Assembly: GCA_946411155.1 (NCBI GenBank)
Contig: CAMKDB010000002.1
Span: forward strand, 1 to 62,535
DNA length: 62,535 bases
Direction: 5' to 3'
Source of the DNA: an uncultured Faecalibacterium sp.
Lineage (GTDB): Bacteria > Bacillota > Clostridia > Oscillospirales > Ruminococcaceae
This document shows, one piece after another, positions 29,045 through 38,152 of the stretch (the first letter of the stretch is position 1; each line of letters starts with the position of its first letter). A program made the position numbers and the translations under genes. The notes beneath the pieces are model-generated. The model was not told the DNA's origin. It worked only from the letters and a program-made list of their open reading frames with translations, and ran no database searches.

Positions 29045-31588
29045 ATGGATCTTTCCGTTATCATACCGATCTACAAAGTCGAGGAGTATCTGGAGAGTTG
29101 CCTGGAATCCGTCCGGAAAGGAATCGGGTCTTTGGAAGCGGAGGTCATCCTGGTGGATGACGGATCGCCGGACGGGAGCACCGCGATCGCCATGCGATAT
29201 GCCGAGGCGCATCCGCAGTTCCGCTATTTCCGGAAGGAAAACGGCGGACTGAGCAGCGCACGCAACTACGGCGTCGCACAGGCGACCGGGAAATATATCT
29301 GCTTTGCCGACTCGGATGATCTGGTGGAGAAAGGAATCTACCAGATGATGTTTGAAGCTGCCGAGGCAAACGGTTCCGATATGGCAGTGTGCGCGGTGGC
29401 GAAATATACGGATGAAAAACCGGTCCGTTCTCCGCTTCATGAGCGGGCGTTCCATGGGATCCCGGAGGGGGTCACGCACATCACCCGGTCTCCTCAGCTG
29501 GCTTCGGATTCCACTGCCTGGAACAAACTGATCAGACGGGATTTTTATCTTGAACACGGATTCACCTGGCCGGAAGGCTATCTGTTCGAGGACATCCCGG
29601 TCACGCTGCCGATGCACTATTACGCGAATCAGGTTTCCATTGTACGCGAGACCGGTTATTTCTGGCGGGTGCGTGAAGGAAACAGCAAGTCGATCACCCA
29701 GCAGTTCACAACGCGCAAGAACCTGACGGACAAGATCGAGATGCTGGAACGGCTCATGTCTTTTCTGGACGGGACCGTGAAGGATCCCGAGATCCGGTTT
29801 CAGGTGGAGAATAAGGCACTTACCGGAGACTTTATCGGATATCTGAACCGGTTGGATCTGATGCCCGAAGAGCAGGCGGCAGATTATGTGGAACTGATTG
29901 CAGGTTTCATCGAGCGCAACATCAGCCCGGGCACTCTTGGCAAGATCCGCCTCATCTACAGGCAGATCGCTGAAGACGTGCTCGCGAGAGATATGGATCA
30001 TCTGCGCCGTTCCGTAAACTATAACAAGACAAATTACAGAAACGCGCCTGTCATCCGTACAGACAGCGGATTCGAGTTCCTATTCCCGGATGAGATCTTC
30101 CGCTTCCCGGATCGGGATGCACGGTACGATTTCCGGGACTTTCCGCCGGAGACCCTCGTCACGGCATGCCGGAGAGACGGAGACCGGATCCTGCTGGAAG
30201 GAGTGCTCTATTACAGGCGGATCTCTGTTCCCTCTGTTTCCGACATGACGCTTTCCGCCTATCTGCTGAACGAGCGCACCGGAATCAGAACAGAAGTGGA
30301 ACTGGAGCAGATCCAGGCAACGGAATTCTCAGAGGAACAGGAAGAAGAGATCAGCACCGACGATTACCGCGCCTACCGTTATGACTATACCGGCGCGGGC
30401 TTCCGCCTCCGCATCGAGCCGGACCGGATGCGGCTCCCGGAAATGGAAGGAAAAAACAAGATCATGCTGCGCTATGATCTTCCATTGGGAAGCGGCGTCC
30501 GTATGCTGCGCGGCATTAGCAGACCTTTGAGGAAACCGGTTCGCGGAGCAGCAGTCCTGGGTGAGAAGACAACGGTCTCTTTTTCCATTGACGCAAGGGG
30601 CACTCTGAGTGTGATTGCAGAGAAAAAGCAGGATCTGGTCTCGGTGATCGTACCGGTCTACAATGCAGAGAAAACACTGAGACGCTGTCTGGACAGCATC
30701 TGTGGACAGACCTACCGGGATCTGGAGATCCTTCTGGTCAACGACGCTTCCCCCGACGGGAGTCTTGCAATCTGCAGAGAATATGAAGCCATCGACCCGA
30801 GGATCCGGGTCTTCGACTGTGAACACGCAGGCGTATCCGCAACGCGGAACTACGCTTTGGACCGCATGTCCGGCGTCTATTTTGCTTTTGTGGATTCGGA
30901 TGACCTAGCCAGCCCCAATTATGTGGAACGGCTTCATGAACTGGCGGTCCAGAAGGATGCGGCCGTCGTGACCTGCCTTGCCCGGGATGAGAAGAACACT
31001 TCCAGACAGACCTACAACGCAGGGAAAAAGCAGAAGCCGCGGAAGATCACGCTGGAAAAGTACAATTTCATCCGCAGATGGTCTCACAGGGTCGCGTGGG
31101 GCGGCCTCTACAGGACGGCGGATGTGGGAGATATCCGGTTCTGCAGCGATTTCAGCGTCACGGAAGATACGTTGTTCGCTGCGGAGGTCCTGAAAAAGGT
31201 CGGCAGCGTGATCCATACCGACGAAGAACTGTACTGTTATATGATCTATCCGGATTCCGCCTGCCACGGTAAGATGAGCCGGAAGAAATACGACGATATT
31301 CTTTCCTGGGAGCGTATCGCTGCCATGTTCCGAAGCGGACCGAAACTTCCGTACGCTTCCGCGAAGGCGCGTCTTGTGATGCACAGCATCGAGGGCCTGA
31401 AGGATCTTGCCCTGCAGAAGGATCCGGATCCGGAACTGTACCGGGATCTGATGCGGCATGTCCGGTTCCGGACTGCGGACGTGCTTGGCGTGAAAATGCA
31501 GAAAAAGACGCTGCTTCGATGCATTGCGTACACGCTGGCACCGGAAATGATGCTGAAACGGCACGTCGGAAATCAAAAGAAGAAATAA
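29045..31588 (+). CDS. Bifunctional family 2 glycosyltransferase (two GT2 domains)
   Basis: MDLSVIIPIYKVEEYLESCLESV...VDDGSPDGS...FADSDD and second SVIVPVYNAEKTLRRCLDSICGQTYRDLEILLVNDASPDGS...FVDSDD. Confidence 0.92.
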   Translation: MDLSVIIPIYKVEEYLESCLESVRKGIGSLEAEVILVDDGSPDGSTAIAMRYAEAHPQFRYFRKENGGLSSARNYGVAQATGKYICFADSDDLVEKGIYQMMFEAAEANGSDMAVCAVAKYTDEKPVRSPLHERAFHGIPEGVTHITRSPQLASDSTAWNKLIRRDFYLEHGFTWPEGYLFEDIPVTLPMHYYANQVSIVRETGYFWRVREGNSKSITQQFTTRKNLTDKIEMLERLMSFLDGTVKDPEIRFQVENKALTGDFIGYLNRLDLMPEEQAADYVELIAGFIERNISPGTLGKIRLIYRQIAEDVLARDMDHLRRSVNYNKTNYRNAPVIRTDSGFEFLFPDEIFRFPDRDARYDFRDFPPETLVTACRRDGDRILLEGVLYYRRISVPSVSDMTLSAYLLNERTGIRTEVELEQIQATEFSEEQEEEISTDDYRAYRYDYTGAGFRLRIEPDRMRLPEMEGKNKIMLRYDLPLGSGVRMLRGISRPLRKPVRGAAVLGEKTTVSFSIDARGTLSVIAEKKQDLVSVIVPVYNAEKTLRRCLDSICGQTYRDLEILLVNDASPDGSLAICREYEAIDPRIRVFDCEHAGVSATRNYALDRMSGVYFAFVDSDDLASPNYVERLHELAVQKDAAVVTCLARDEKNTSRQTYNAGKKQKPRKITLEKYNFIRRWSHRVAWGGLYRTADVGDIRFCSDFSVTEDTLFAAEVLKKVGSVIHTDEELYCYMIYPDSACHGKMSRKKYDDILSWERIAAMFRSGPKLPYASAKARLVMHSIEGLKDLALQKDPDPELYRDLMRHVRFRTADVLGVKMQKKTLLRCIAYTLAPEMMLKRHVGNQKKK

Positions 31589-31595
31589 CGAAAAT

Positions 31596-31626
31596 AAAAA
31601 ACGCCTCTGCACGCAGAGGCGTTTTT
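31596..31626. terminator. Bidirectional terminator between convergent genes
   Basis: AAAAAACGCCTCTGC ac GCAGAGGCGTTTTT. Confidence 0.9.
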
Positions 31627-31648
31627 CTGATTTTCAAAAACAGGAGCG

Positions 31649-32758
31649 TCAGGGACACAGTTCCGACAGGATCGAATTGGAGACAAGAAAACCTGCCCTG
31701 GTGAGGCACAGTCTGTCTTCAGTCTGAGAGACGTATCCGGCTTTCTCGCACTGGTCCAGGAACCGGCGCTGGCGTTCATCCGGAGACCAGCCGAACCGCC
31801 CGCGGATCTCCTTCAGAGAGATCCCTTTATCCGTACGCAGTCCAAGAATGACCGCTTCTTCCGCGTCGACGGTTCCTTCATGTGAGAAAAAGCGCAGAGG
31901 ATCACCTGACACGGGCATGCCGTAATCATTCAGAAAGCGGGAAAGACTGCGCGGGTAGGAATAACGGTCTTCACCGTTGCTCATGTGTGCGCCGGGGCCG
32001 AAACCCAGCCACTGTCCGCAGTTCCAGTATTTGAGATTGTGTCTGCATGTCTTTCCGCCGCGGGTGAAATTGCTGATCTCATACTGCCGGAAACCCTGCT
32101 GTTCCAGATAACCGCAGAAGGTGAGATAGCACTCAGCCTGGGTGTCGTCATCCGGGATACCCTCCACGCCGTCGGCAAACGGTGTCCCCTCACAGATCTT
32201 CAGAATATAGGCGGAGATATGGTCGACAGGCAGCGATGCGGCCGTCTCGGCATCACGCAGCGTCGTTTCGGGCGTGGCGTCGGGGATCCCCAGCATGAGA
32301 TCGACACTGATATTGTCAAACCCCGCTTCCCTAGCATCCAGAACCGTCCTGACAGCGTCCTCAGCGGTGTGGAGCCTGCCCAGACGGGCAAGCAGAGCGG
32401 GCTGGAAACTCTGACACCCTACGGAGAGACGGTTGACGCCGGCTGCCCGGTATCCTCTCAGTGTTTCGACCGTGACGGAAGCGGGATTGCACTCCATGGA
32501 GATCTCCGCTTCTTCGGCGATCCTGTGGTGACTGCGCAGCAGATCCAGGATCTGCCTGACCGCTTCGGGCGGCAGGAGCGAAGGCGTTCCTCCGCCAAGA
32601 TAAACGGTATCCGCGCTGACCGGCGGGAAAGAGCAGATCTGGCTGCCCAGCGCATCCAGGTATCCGCGCATCCGGTCTTCCTGTGCTGCGACGGAATAAA
32701 AATCGCAGTAGGGGCATTTCCGGATACAGAAAGGAACATGGATATAGATCCCGTACAT
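31649..32758 (-). CDS. hemW: Radical SAM heme chaperone HemW (oxygen-independent coproporphyrinogen oxidase-like)
   Basis: YGIYIHVPFCIRKCPYCDFYS CxxxCxxC; VYLGGGTPSLLP; RLSVGCQSF; RHNLKYW. Confidence 0.95.
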   Translation of the reverse strand: MYGIYIHVPFCIRKCPYCDFYSVAAQEDRMRGYLDALGSQICSFPPVSADTVYLGGGTPSLLPPEAVRQILDLLRSHHRIAEEAEISMECNPASVTVETLRGYRAAGVNRLSVGCQSFQPALLARLGRLHTAEDAVRTVLDAREAGFDNISVDLMLGIPDATPETTLRDAETAASLPVDHISAYILKICEGTPFADGVEGIPDDDTQAECYLTFCGYLEQQGFRQYEISNFTRGGKTCRHNLKYWNCGQWLGFGPGAHMSNGEDRYSYPRSLSRFLNDYGMPVSGDPLRFFSHEGTVDAEEAVILGLRTDKGISLKEIRGRFGWSPDERQRRFLDQCEKAGYVSQTEDRLCLTRAGFLVSNSILSELCP

Positions 32759-32760
32759 AG

Positions 32761-33459
32761 TCACCTCCCGGAAGACGGCAGTCGAAGCCTGCGGAGTTCT
32801 TCCTTCTGCTGCTCGGTGATGCGTCTGCTCTCCACCGCTTTCTGGATGGTTTTGTTGTGCGTCCATTCCGGAAGCCGGCGCTCTCTGAGATAAGGAAGGA
32901 TGCGGTCGTACTGTTTTGCCAATGCGGTAGCAAAATACCATGCGACCATCATGCGGATATAATACTCATCGCTGCGCAGCTCGGCGATCTCCCTGGGATA
33001 GCGGTCTTCGAACAGGTCTTCAAGATAGTAGCGCATCCGCATGCCGATGGCGAAACGGACCGTGTAAACATGCTCCGAATGGAGCCAGCGGTCCAGAACC
33101 GGACTGAGTTCTTCCGTATGTCTGGCAAAACAGGAAGGGGACAGCTGATCACAGGTCGCCCAGTTGTCCACGTACGGAAGAAAACGCTCCACCTCGGCGA
33201 GACAATCCGGAAAATCCCGTATCCCGCTGATCACAAAGGCGTGCAGCTGGTTCTCGTCAAAGGTATCGTGAGGCAGAACGGCAAGGAACCCGGCGGCTTC
33301 CCCGGTACGCAGCAGCTGTTTCGCGTATGCGCGCAGATCCGGCGTCCGGATGCCAAGCACACGGTCAGGATCGATTCCCGGGATCAGTTTCAATTGAAAT
33401 TCCCTGTATTCGGGGTCTTCCAGTGTTTCCAGACGGGCACGGATCGGACTTTCTGACAT
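32761..33459 (-). CDS. DNA alkylation repair (AlkD-like HEAT) protein
   Basis: EFQLKLIPGIDPDRVLGIRTPDLRAYAKQL; VDNWATCDQLSPSCFARH; RFAIGMRMRYYL; WYFATALAKQYD. Confidence 0.85.
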   Translation of the reverse strand: MSESPIRARLETLEDPEYREFQLKLIPGIDPDRVLGIRTPDLRAYAKQLLRTGEAAGFLAVLPHDTFDENQLHAFVISGIRDFPDCLAEVERFLPYVDNWATCDQLSPSCFARHTEELSPVLDRWLHSEHVYTVRFAIGMRMRYYLEDLFEDRYPREIAELRSDEYYIRMMVAWYFATALAKQYDRILPYLRERRLPEWTHNKTIQKAVESRRITEQQKEELRRLRLPSSGR

Positions 33460-33538
33460 GGGCTGCCTCCTAATAATATGATCTCTCTCACTATACACCA
33501 AAAACGCTCCCTCTGTCCCGAGTACGCGCCGGAATGGA

Positions 33539-33558
33539 CGGAAGGGGTACCCCTTCCG
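33539..33558. promoter_or_regulatory. 20-bp perfect palindrome in divergent intergenic region (candidate operator)
   Basis: CGGAAGGGGTACCCCTTCCG, 12 bp upstream of TATAAT at 33571-33576. Confidence 0.6.
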
Positions 33559-33604
33559 ACGATATAAGGGTATAATAGAAATGTTAAGTACTTTCGAAAG
33601 GATT

Positions 33605-33628
33605 CACCGGGAAGAAAAACTCCCGGTG
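33605..33628 (+). promoter_or_regulatory. 5' UTR hairpin adjacent to start of cytidylyltransferase gene
   Basis: CACCGGGA agaaaaac TCCCGGTG, perfect 8-bp stem, 8 nt before ATG 33637. Confidence 0.5.
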
Positions 33629-33636
33629 CGGAAATC

Positions 33637-34338
33637 ATGACCAAGGTTATCACGTACGGGACATACGATCTGCTGCACGTCGGCCATATCCGTCTCCTCC
33701 AGCGCGCGAAGGCGCTCGGGGATTATCTCGTCGTCGGTGTCACTTCCGACGAATACGACCGGCAGCGCGGAAAACAGCAGTCTGTCATGTCTCAGGATGA
33801 ACGCATGGAAGCGGTCCGCGCGACCGGACTCGCGGATGAGATCATTCTGGAAACGCACGCGAAACAGAAGGCGGAGGATATCCAAAGACTGGGGATCGAT
33901 ATCTTCACGGTCGGTTCGGACTGGGAGGGCGTTTTCGATTATCTCGGTGAATTCTGCAAAATCGTTTATCTTCCCCGGACTCCGCACGTGTCCAGCACTG
34001 CGGTACGCGGCAGAAAGAGGGCCCTGCTCGCCGGACTGGTCGGATCGCCGGAAAGACGGAAGGAAACGCTTCAGGCGTACGGAATGGCTCACGGCGTACG
34101 GATCACGGAAGAGGCGGGCATGGAAGAACTGGAACGTCCGCAGGAATTTATCACCCGGATGGAGAAGGTCGATCTCGTTTTCCTGCTGGAACAGTTTCCG
34201 GGAAGCCGGGAACTGATAGAGGAAGCTCTTCTGCACAGAATCGGTATCGTCTGCGAATACAGGGACGGATTCCGGTATGACGCGGAACTGGCGAAGACAG
34301 CGGAACGCCAGCATACGATGTACTATGTCATGGACTGA
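33637..34338 (+). CDS. TagD-like cytidylyltransferase family protein with C-terminal extension
   Basis: VITYGTYDLLHVGHIRLLQRAKALGDYLVVGVTSDE (HxGH); PRTPHVSSTAVRG; about 100-aa C-terminal domain. Confidence 0.88.
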   Translation: MTKVITYGTYDLLHVGHIRLLQRAKALGDYLVVGVTSDEYDRQRGKQQSVMSQDERMEAVRATGLADEIILETHAKQKAEDIQRLGIDIFTVGSDWEGVFDYLGEFCKIVYLPRTPHVSSTAVRGRKRALLAGLVGSPERRKETLQAYGMAHGVRITEEAGMEELERPQEFITRMEKVDLVFLLEQFPGSRELIEEALLHRIGIVCEYRDGFRYDAELAKTAERQHTMYYVMD

Positions 34339-34345
34339 GGATAAA

Positions 34346-35302
34346 ATGGATCGCTTAAGGATCGGTGTCATCGGATCGGGAAGAATCGCTTCCCGTTTCT
34401 GCAAGGAAGGGCAGAAACGGGATGATGTCTGTTTCAGCGCGGTCTTCAATCCCAACCGCGGAAGTGCACAGCGCTTCGCTGCATCGTTCTCCGGAATGGA
34501 TGCTGCAGAAGATCTGAATGAACTTCTGGAACGGTCGGACGCGGTATATATCGCCGCACCGCATGCCGCGCACTATGCGTACGCCAGAGCGGCGCTCCTT
34601 CACGGCAGACACGTGCTTTGTGAGAAACCGGTCACGCTCTCCGCTTCGCAGACAGCGGAGCTGTTTGCCCTCGCGCGCGAAAACGCCTGTGTGCTTATGG
34701 AAGCCGTCAAGACAGCGTACGCACCGGGATTCCGGCGGATCCAGGAACTCTGTGAGAGCGGTGCGATCGGCACGGTACTGGAGACGGATGCGACGTTCAC
34801 ACGCCTGACGCCGCCCGGCGTCCGGGAATGGACAGACAGGGAGAACGGCGGCAGCATGACGGAACTGGGGACATATCTGCTCCTTCCGCCCGCGGTGCTG
34901 CTGGGCACGGACTGGACCGGATGCCGGTTCTGGTCAGTCTTCAGGGACGGTGTGGACGCATATACCCGCTATTTCCTTACCGGTGACGGACGCTGCGCTT
35001 CCGGCACTGCCGGGCTCGGCGGAAAGAAGGACGGCAGTCTTACCGTCGCCGGGACCGAAGGTTATCTGAAAATCGGGGCTCCCTGGTGGAAACCGGTACG
35101 CATCGAGGTGCATCACGAAGATCCCAACCAGGTGGAAGTCTACGAAGAAGAATATGAAGGCGAAGGATTCCGCTATGAACTGGACGCTTTTCTCCGAGCG
35201 GTGCGCGGGGAAGGGAAACCGGTGCTGACGGAGGAACAGTCGGTCTGGATCAGTTCCGTCCTGGAACGGTATCTGACTTGGCGGAAAGAAGAAAAGCGAT
35301 GA
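34346..35302 (+). CDS. Gfo/Idh/MocA family oxidoreductase
   Basis: RLRIGVIGSGRIASRFCKEG; YIAAPHAAHYAYARAALLHGRHVLCEKPVTLS. Confidence 0.92.
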   Translation: MDRLRIGVIGSGRIASRFCKEGQKRDDVCFSAVFNPNRGSAQRFAASFSGMDAAEDLNELLERSDAVYIAAPHAAHYAYARAALLHGRHVLCEKPVTLSASQTAELFALARENACVLMEAVKTAYAPGFRRIQELCESGAIGTVLETDATFTRLTPPGVREWTDRENGGSMTELGTYLLLPPAVLLGTDWTGCRFWSVFRDGVDAYTRYFLTGDGRCASGTAGLGGKKDGSLTVAGTEGYLKIGAPWWKPVRIEVHHEDPNQVEVYEEEYEGEGFRYELDAFLRAVRGEGKPVLTEEQSVWISSVLERYLTWRKEEKR

Positions 35303-37338
35303 ATATCTGGGCGCACAGAGGACTGAGTTATAAGTATCCCGAGAACACGCTGACCGCTTTCCGTGCGGCTTGCGCATACGACATTACCGGGATCGAACTG
35401 GATATCCAGAAGACGAAGGACGGGGAGATCGTGGTGATCCACGATGAAAAGGTGGATCGCACGACGGACGGCACCGGCTTCGTGAAAGATTTTACTCTGA
35501 AGGAGCTGAAACAGCTGAAGATCGCGAACGGGGAAGGGGAACCGGAACGGATCCCCACTATGCGCGAGGTACTGGAACTGTTGAAGCCGTATTGCCTCGG
35601 AGACGATCTGCTGATCAACATCGAGATGAAGAACAGCGAGGTCCGCTATGAAGGCATGGAGGAGGAGATCCTCCGGCTCGTGGCGGAGTTCGGCCTTTCC
35701 GACCATATCGTCTATTCTTCCTTCCTGCCTGAAGCCGTCGCACTCATAAAAGAACTGGATCCCACGGTGCGTACCGGCATTCTCCACGATTCTCCCGACC
35801 AGTGCGTGGCATGGCTGGAGCAGACAAAGGCAGACGCGATCCATCCTTTCGTACAGGAAGTCGTCCCGGGTCAGCATCTGGAGCGTCTGGGACTGCCCGT
35901 CAGGGCATGGAATATCCGCAATCAGGAGCCTTTCTTCGGTGAAGAAGGTACTGTCGTGCGGCAGGATACGGAGAAACTGCGCAAGATGGGCGTCACCGAC
36001 CTGTTCACCAACAACGCGGATCTCTACTGTGAACTTCGCGCTCCGCGCTTCCGCGACACGATGCGCCTGATCCCGGGCGTTGCCCCGGACCCGCAGACAG
36101 GTCTCCTGACGGAAAAGGAAGGTGTCGCTGCGAATGTCGAACCGGCGGAAGTGCGCGCAGGCATGCGGATGCGCTGGAATGCCCCGCATCTGGAATACCG
36201 CATACACCGGTACAGCGGCGAGATCGATCCGGCGCTGATCTATACCTATACCTATCACCCGGAGTCCAACTGGACAACAATCTGCCCCGAAAAGGAGACC
36301 GAAGACTGGACGGATGCGGACAGGACTTTTGAAGATGACGGGTACATCCGTCTGGAGGTCCGGCGCAAGGATGGGCAGGAGATGGCGGAGGGCATCCGCC
36401 TGAAGGACATCTGTACGTTTTCCGGTTCACCGGATCACCTGCCACCGATCCCTTCCTATTTTCTGCAGGAGATCCAGGAAACAGAGAGGACCGTACGCGC
36501 ATGCCGCGGTCGGGGAGACCGCGCATATCTGCTGCTGGCAGACAGCCATTATGCCACCGGCGGACACTGGGAAGAAACGCTGCGGAACCTGAAAGCGGTC
36601 AGCAGAAGGATCTGCCCGGACGGCGTGATCCATCTGGGAGACTTTACGGACGGGCTCATGCCGTCCGAACAGACCGGCGAATGGTTCCTTGAGGTGAAGG
36701 AGGATCTGCTCTCGCTAGGCTGTCCGCTCCGGATCTGTGTCGGGAACCATGACACCAACAGTTTCCGGAACAATCCTGACCCGTTTACACGTGAAGAGTG
36801 GGAGACCCTGTATCTGGACGGGAAGAAGAATTCCTTTACGGACGATGCCAGGACGAAAGTGCGCAGCATTTTCCTTTCGTCCTTCGACCCGAAAGAAAAG
36901 GAACGGTACGGATTCGATGCCGGGACCGTCGTCTGGTTTGCGAAGACGCTTCTGACGACGCCGATCGGCTGGCGGTTCCTGATCTTTTCCCATGTTCCAC
37001 CGCTGCCGGAGATCCACTACTGGAGCAAGGAGATCCGCAACGGTCTTACCATGGTCCGGCTGGCACAGACGGCAAACCGCCTCGGTCATCCGGTCCTCGG
37101 GTGGTTCCATGGGCACAATCACGCGGATCAGATCTATAGAAGAAAAGGATTCCCCATCATCTCCATAGGATGCGTGAAGATGGAGGACTTCAAGGATAAA
37201 AAACCCAACGGCGCATTCGTGCCGGACAGGAAAGCCGGAGACGTCACGCAGGAACTGTGGGACGTGCTGGTCGTGCATGGTTCCGGGAACAGCCTGGACC
37301 TGATCCGGTTCGGTGCGGGAACGGACAGGAAGACATGA
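35299..37338 (+). CDS. Glycerophosphodiester phosphodiesterase - metallophosphoesterase fusion
   Basis: NIWAHRGLSYKYPENTLTAFRAA...ELDIQKTKDGEIVVIHDEKVDRTTDGTG (GDPD); LLADSHYATGGH..HLGDFTDG..CVGNHDTNSF..GWFHGHNHAD (metallophosphatase). Confidence 0.92.
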   Translation: MNIWAHRGLSYKYPENTLTAFRAACAYDITGIELDIQKTKDGEIVVIHDEKVDRTTDGTGFVKDFTLKELKQLKIANGEGEPERIPTMREVLELLKPYCLGDDLLINIEMKNSEVRYEGMEEEILRLVAEFGLSDHIVYSSFLPEAVALIKELDPTVRTGILHDSPDQCVAWLEQTKADAIHPFVQEVVPGQHLERLGLPVRAWNIRNQEPFFGEEGTVVRQDTEKLRKMGVTDLFTNNADLYCELRAPRFRDTMRLIPGVAPDPQTGLLTEKEGVAANVEPAEVRAGMRMRWNAPHLEYRIHRYSGEIDPALIYTYTYHPESNWTTICPEKETEDWTDADRTFEDDGYIRLEVRRKDGQEMAEGIRLKDICTFSGSPDHLPPIPSYFLQEIQETERTVRACRGRGDRAYLLLADSHYATGGHWEETLRNLKAVSRRICPDGVIHLGDFTDGLMPSEQTGEWFLEVKEDLLSLGCPLRICVGNHDTNSFRNNPDPFTREEWETLYLDGKKNSFTDDARTKVRSIFLSSFDPKEKERYGFDAGTVVWFAKTLLTTPIGWRFLIFSHVPPLPEIHYWSKEIRNGLTMVRLAQTANRLGHPVLGWFHGHNHADQIYRRKGFPIISIGCVKMEDFKDKKPNGAFVPDRKAGDVTQELWDVLVVHGSGNSLDLIRFGAGTDRKT

Positions 37339-38141
37339 TCCATTTGGATGACGAGACGCTGCGCAAGGTGCAGCTGACAGAACTGGAACTGCTGAAGGAA
37401 GTGGACCGGATCTGCGTTAAATGCGGTATCCGGTATCAGATCATCGCAGGTACGCTGCTCGGTGCGGTACGGCACGGCGGTTTCATCCCCTGGGACGACG
37501 ACGCGGATGTGGCGATGCTCCGGGAAGAGTACGAACGGTTCCGGACTGCATGTGGGACCGAACTGGACACGGAGCGTTTCTGTTTTCAGGATCACCGGAA
37601 TACGCCGGGATACCGCTGGGGCTACGGAAAGCTCCGCATGAGGGATACGCTGTTTCTGAGGGAACATCAGGAACATATGCCTTATGAACAGGGCGTCTTC
37701 ATCGATGTCTTTCCGCTGGATTCCGTCCCGGACAGTCACATCGGGCGTGCCATATGGAATCTGGAATGCTTCGCGGTGCGGAAACTCCTCTGGGCAAAGG
37801 TCGGAAAGATCGCGGACCGTTCCGCCGCAAAGCGCAGTCTGTACGCGCTGATGGACAAGGTTCCGGAAAAGAATGCGCTTGACCTTCTGGACAGATTGAT
37901 TCGGCGGGCGGGGGAAAAGAGAACCGCATGGGTTCGGATCCTCATGTTCCCGACGCCCAACCGGCAGTACGGATATCTGCGAAAATGGTACGAGCATGAC
38001 ATCCCGATGACTTTTGAGGGAACGGTGTTCCCCGGCATCGCGGATTATGAGGAATATCTGACATTCAAATTCGGAAACTACCGGAAACTGCCTCCCGAAA
38101 ATGAAAGAAAGTGTCACCCGGTCAGCGCGATCCGGGTGTGA
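37335..38141 (+). CDS. LicD family phosphotransferase
   Basis: LDDETLRKVQLTELELLKEVDRICVKCGIRYQIIAGTLLGAVRHGGFIPWDDDADVAMLREEYERF. Confidence 0.95.
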   Translation: MIHLDDETLRKVQLTELELLKEVDRICVKCGIRYQIIAGTLLGAVRHGGFIPWDDDADVAMLREEYERFRTACGTELDTERFCFQDHRNTPGYRWGYGKLRMRDTLFLREHQEHMPYEQGVFIDVFPLDSVPDSHIGRAIWNLECFAVRKLLWAKVGKIADRSAAKRSLYALMDKVPEKNALDLLDRLIRRAGEKRTAWVRILMFPTPNRQYGYLRKWYEHDIPMTFEGTVFPGIADYEEYLTFKFGNYRKLPPENERKCHPVSAIRV

Positions 38142-38152
38142 GCGTGTGCTAA

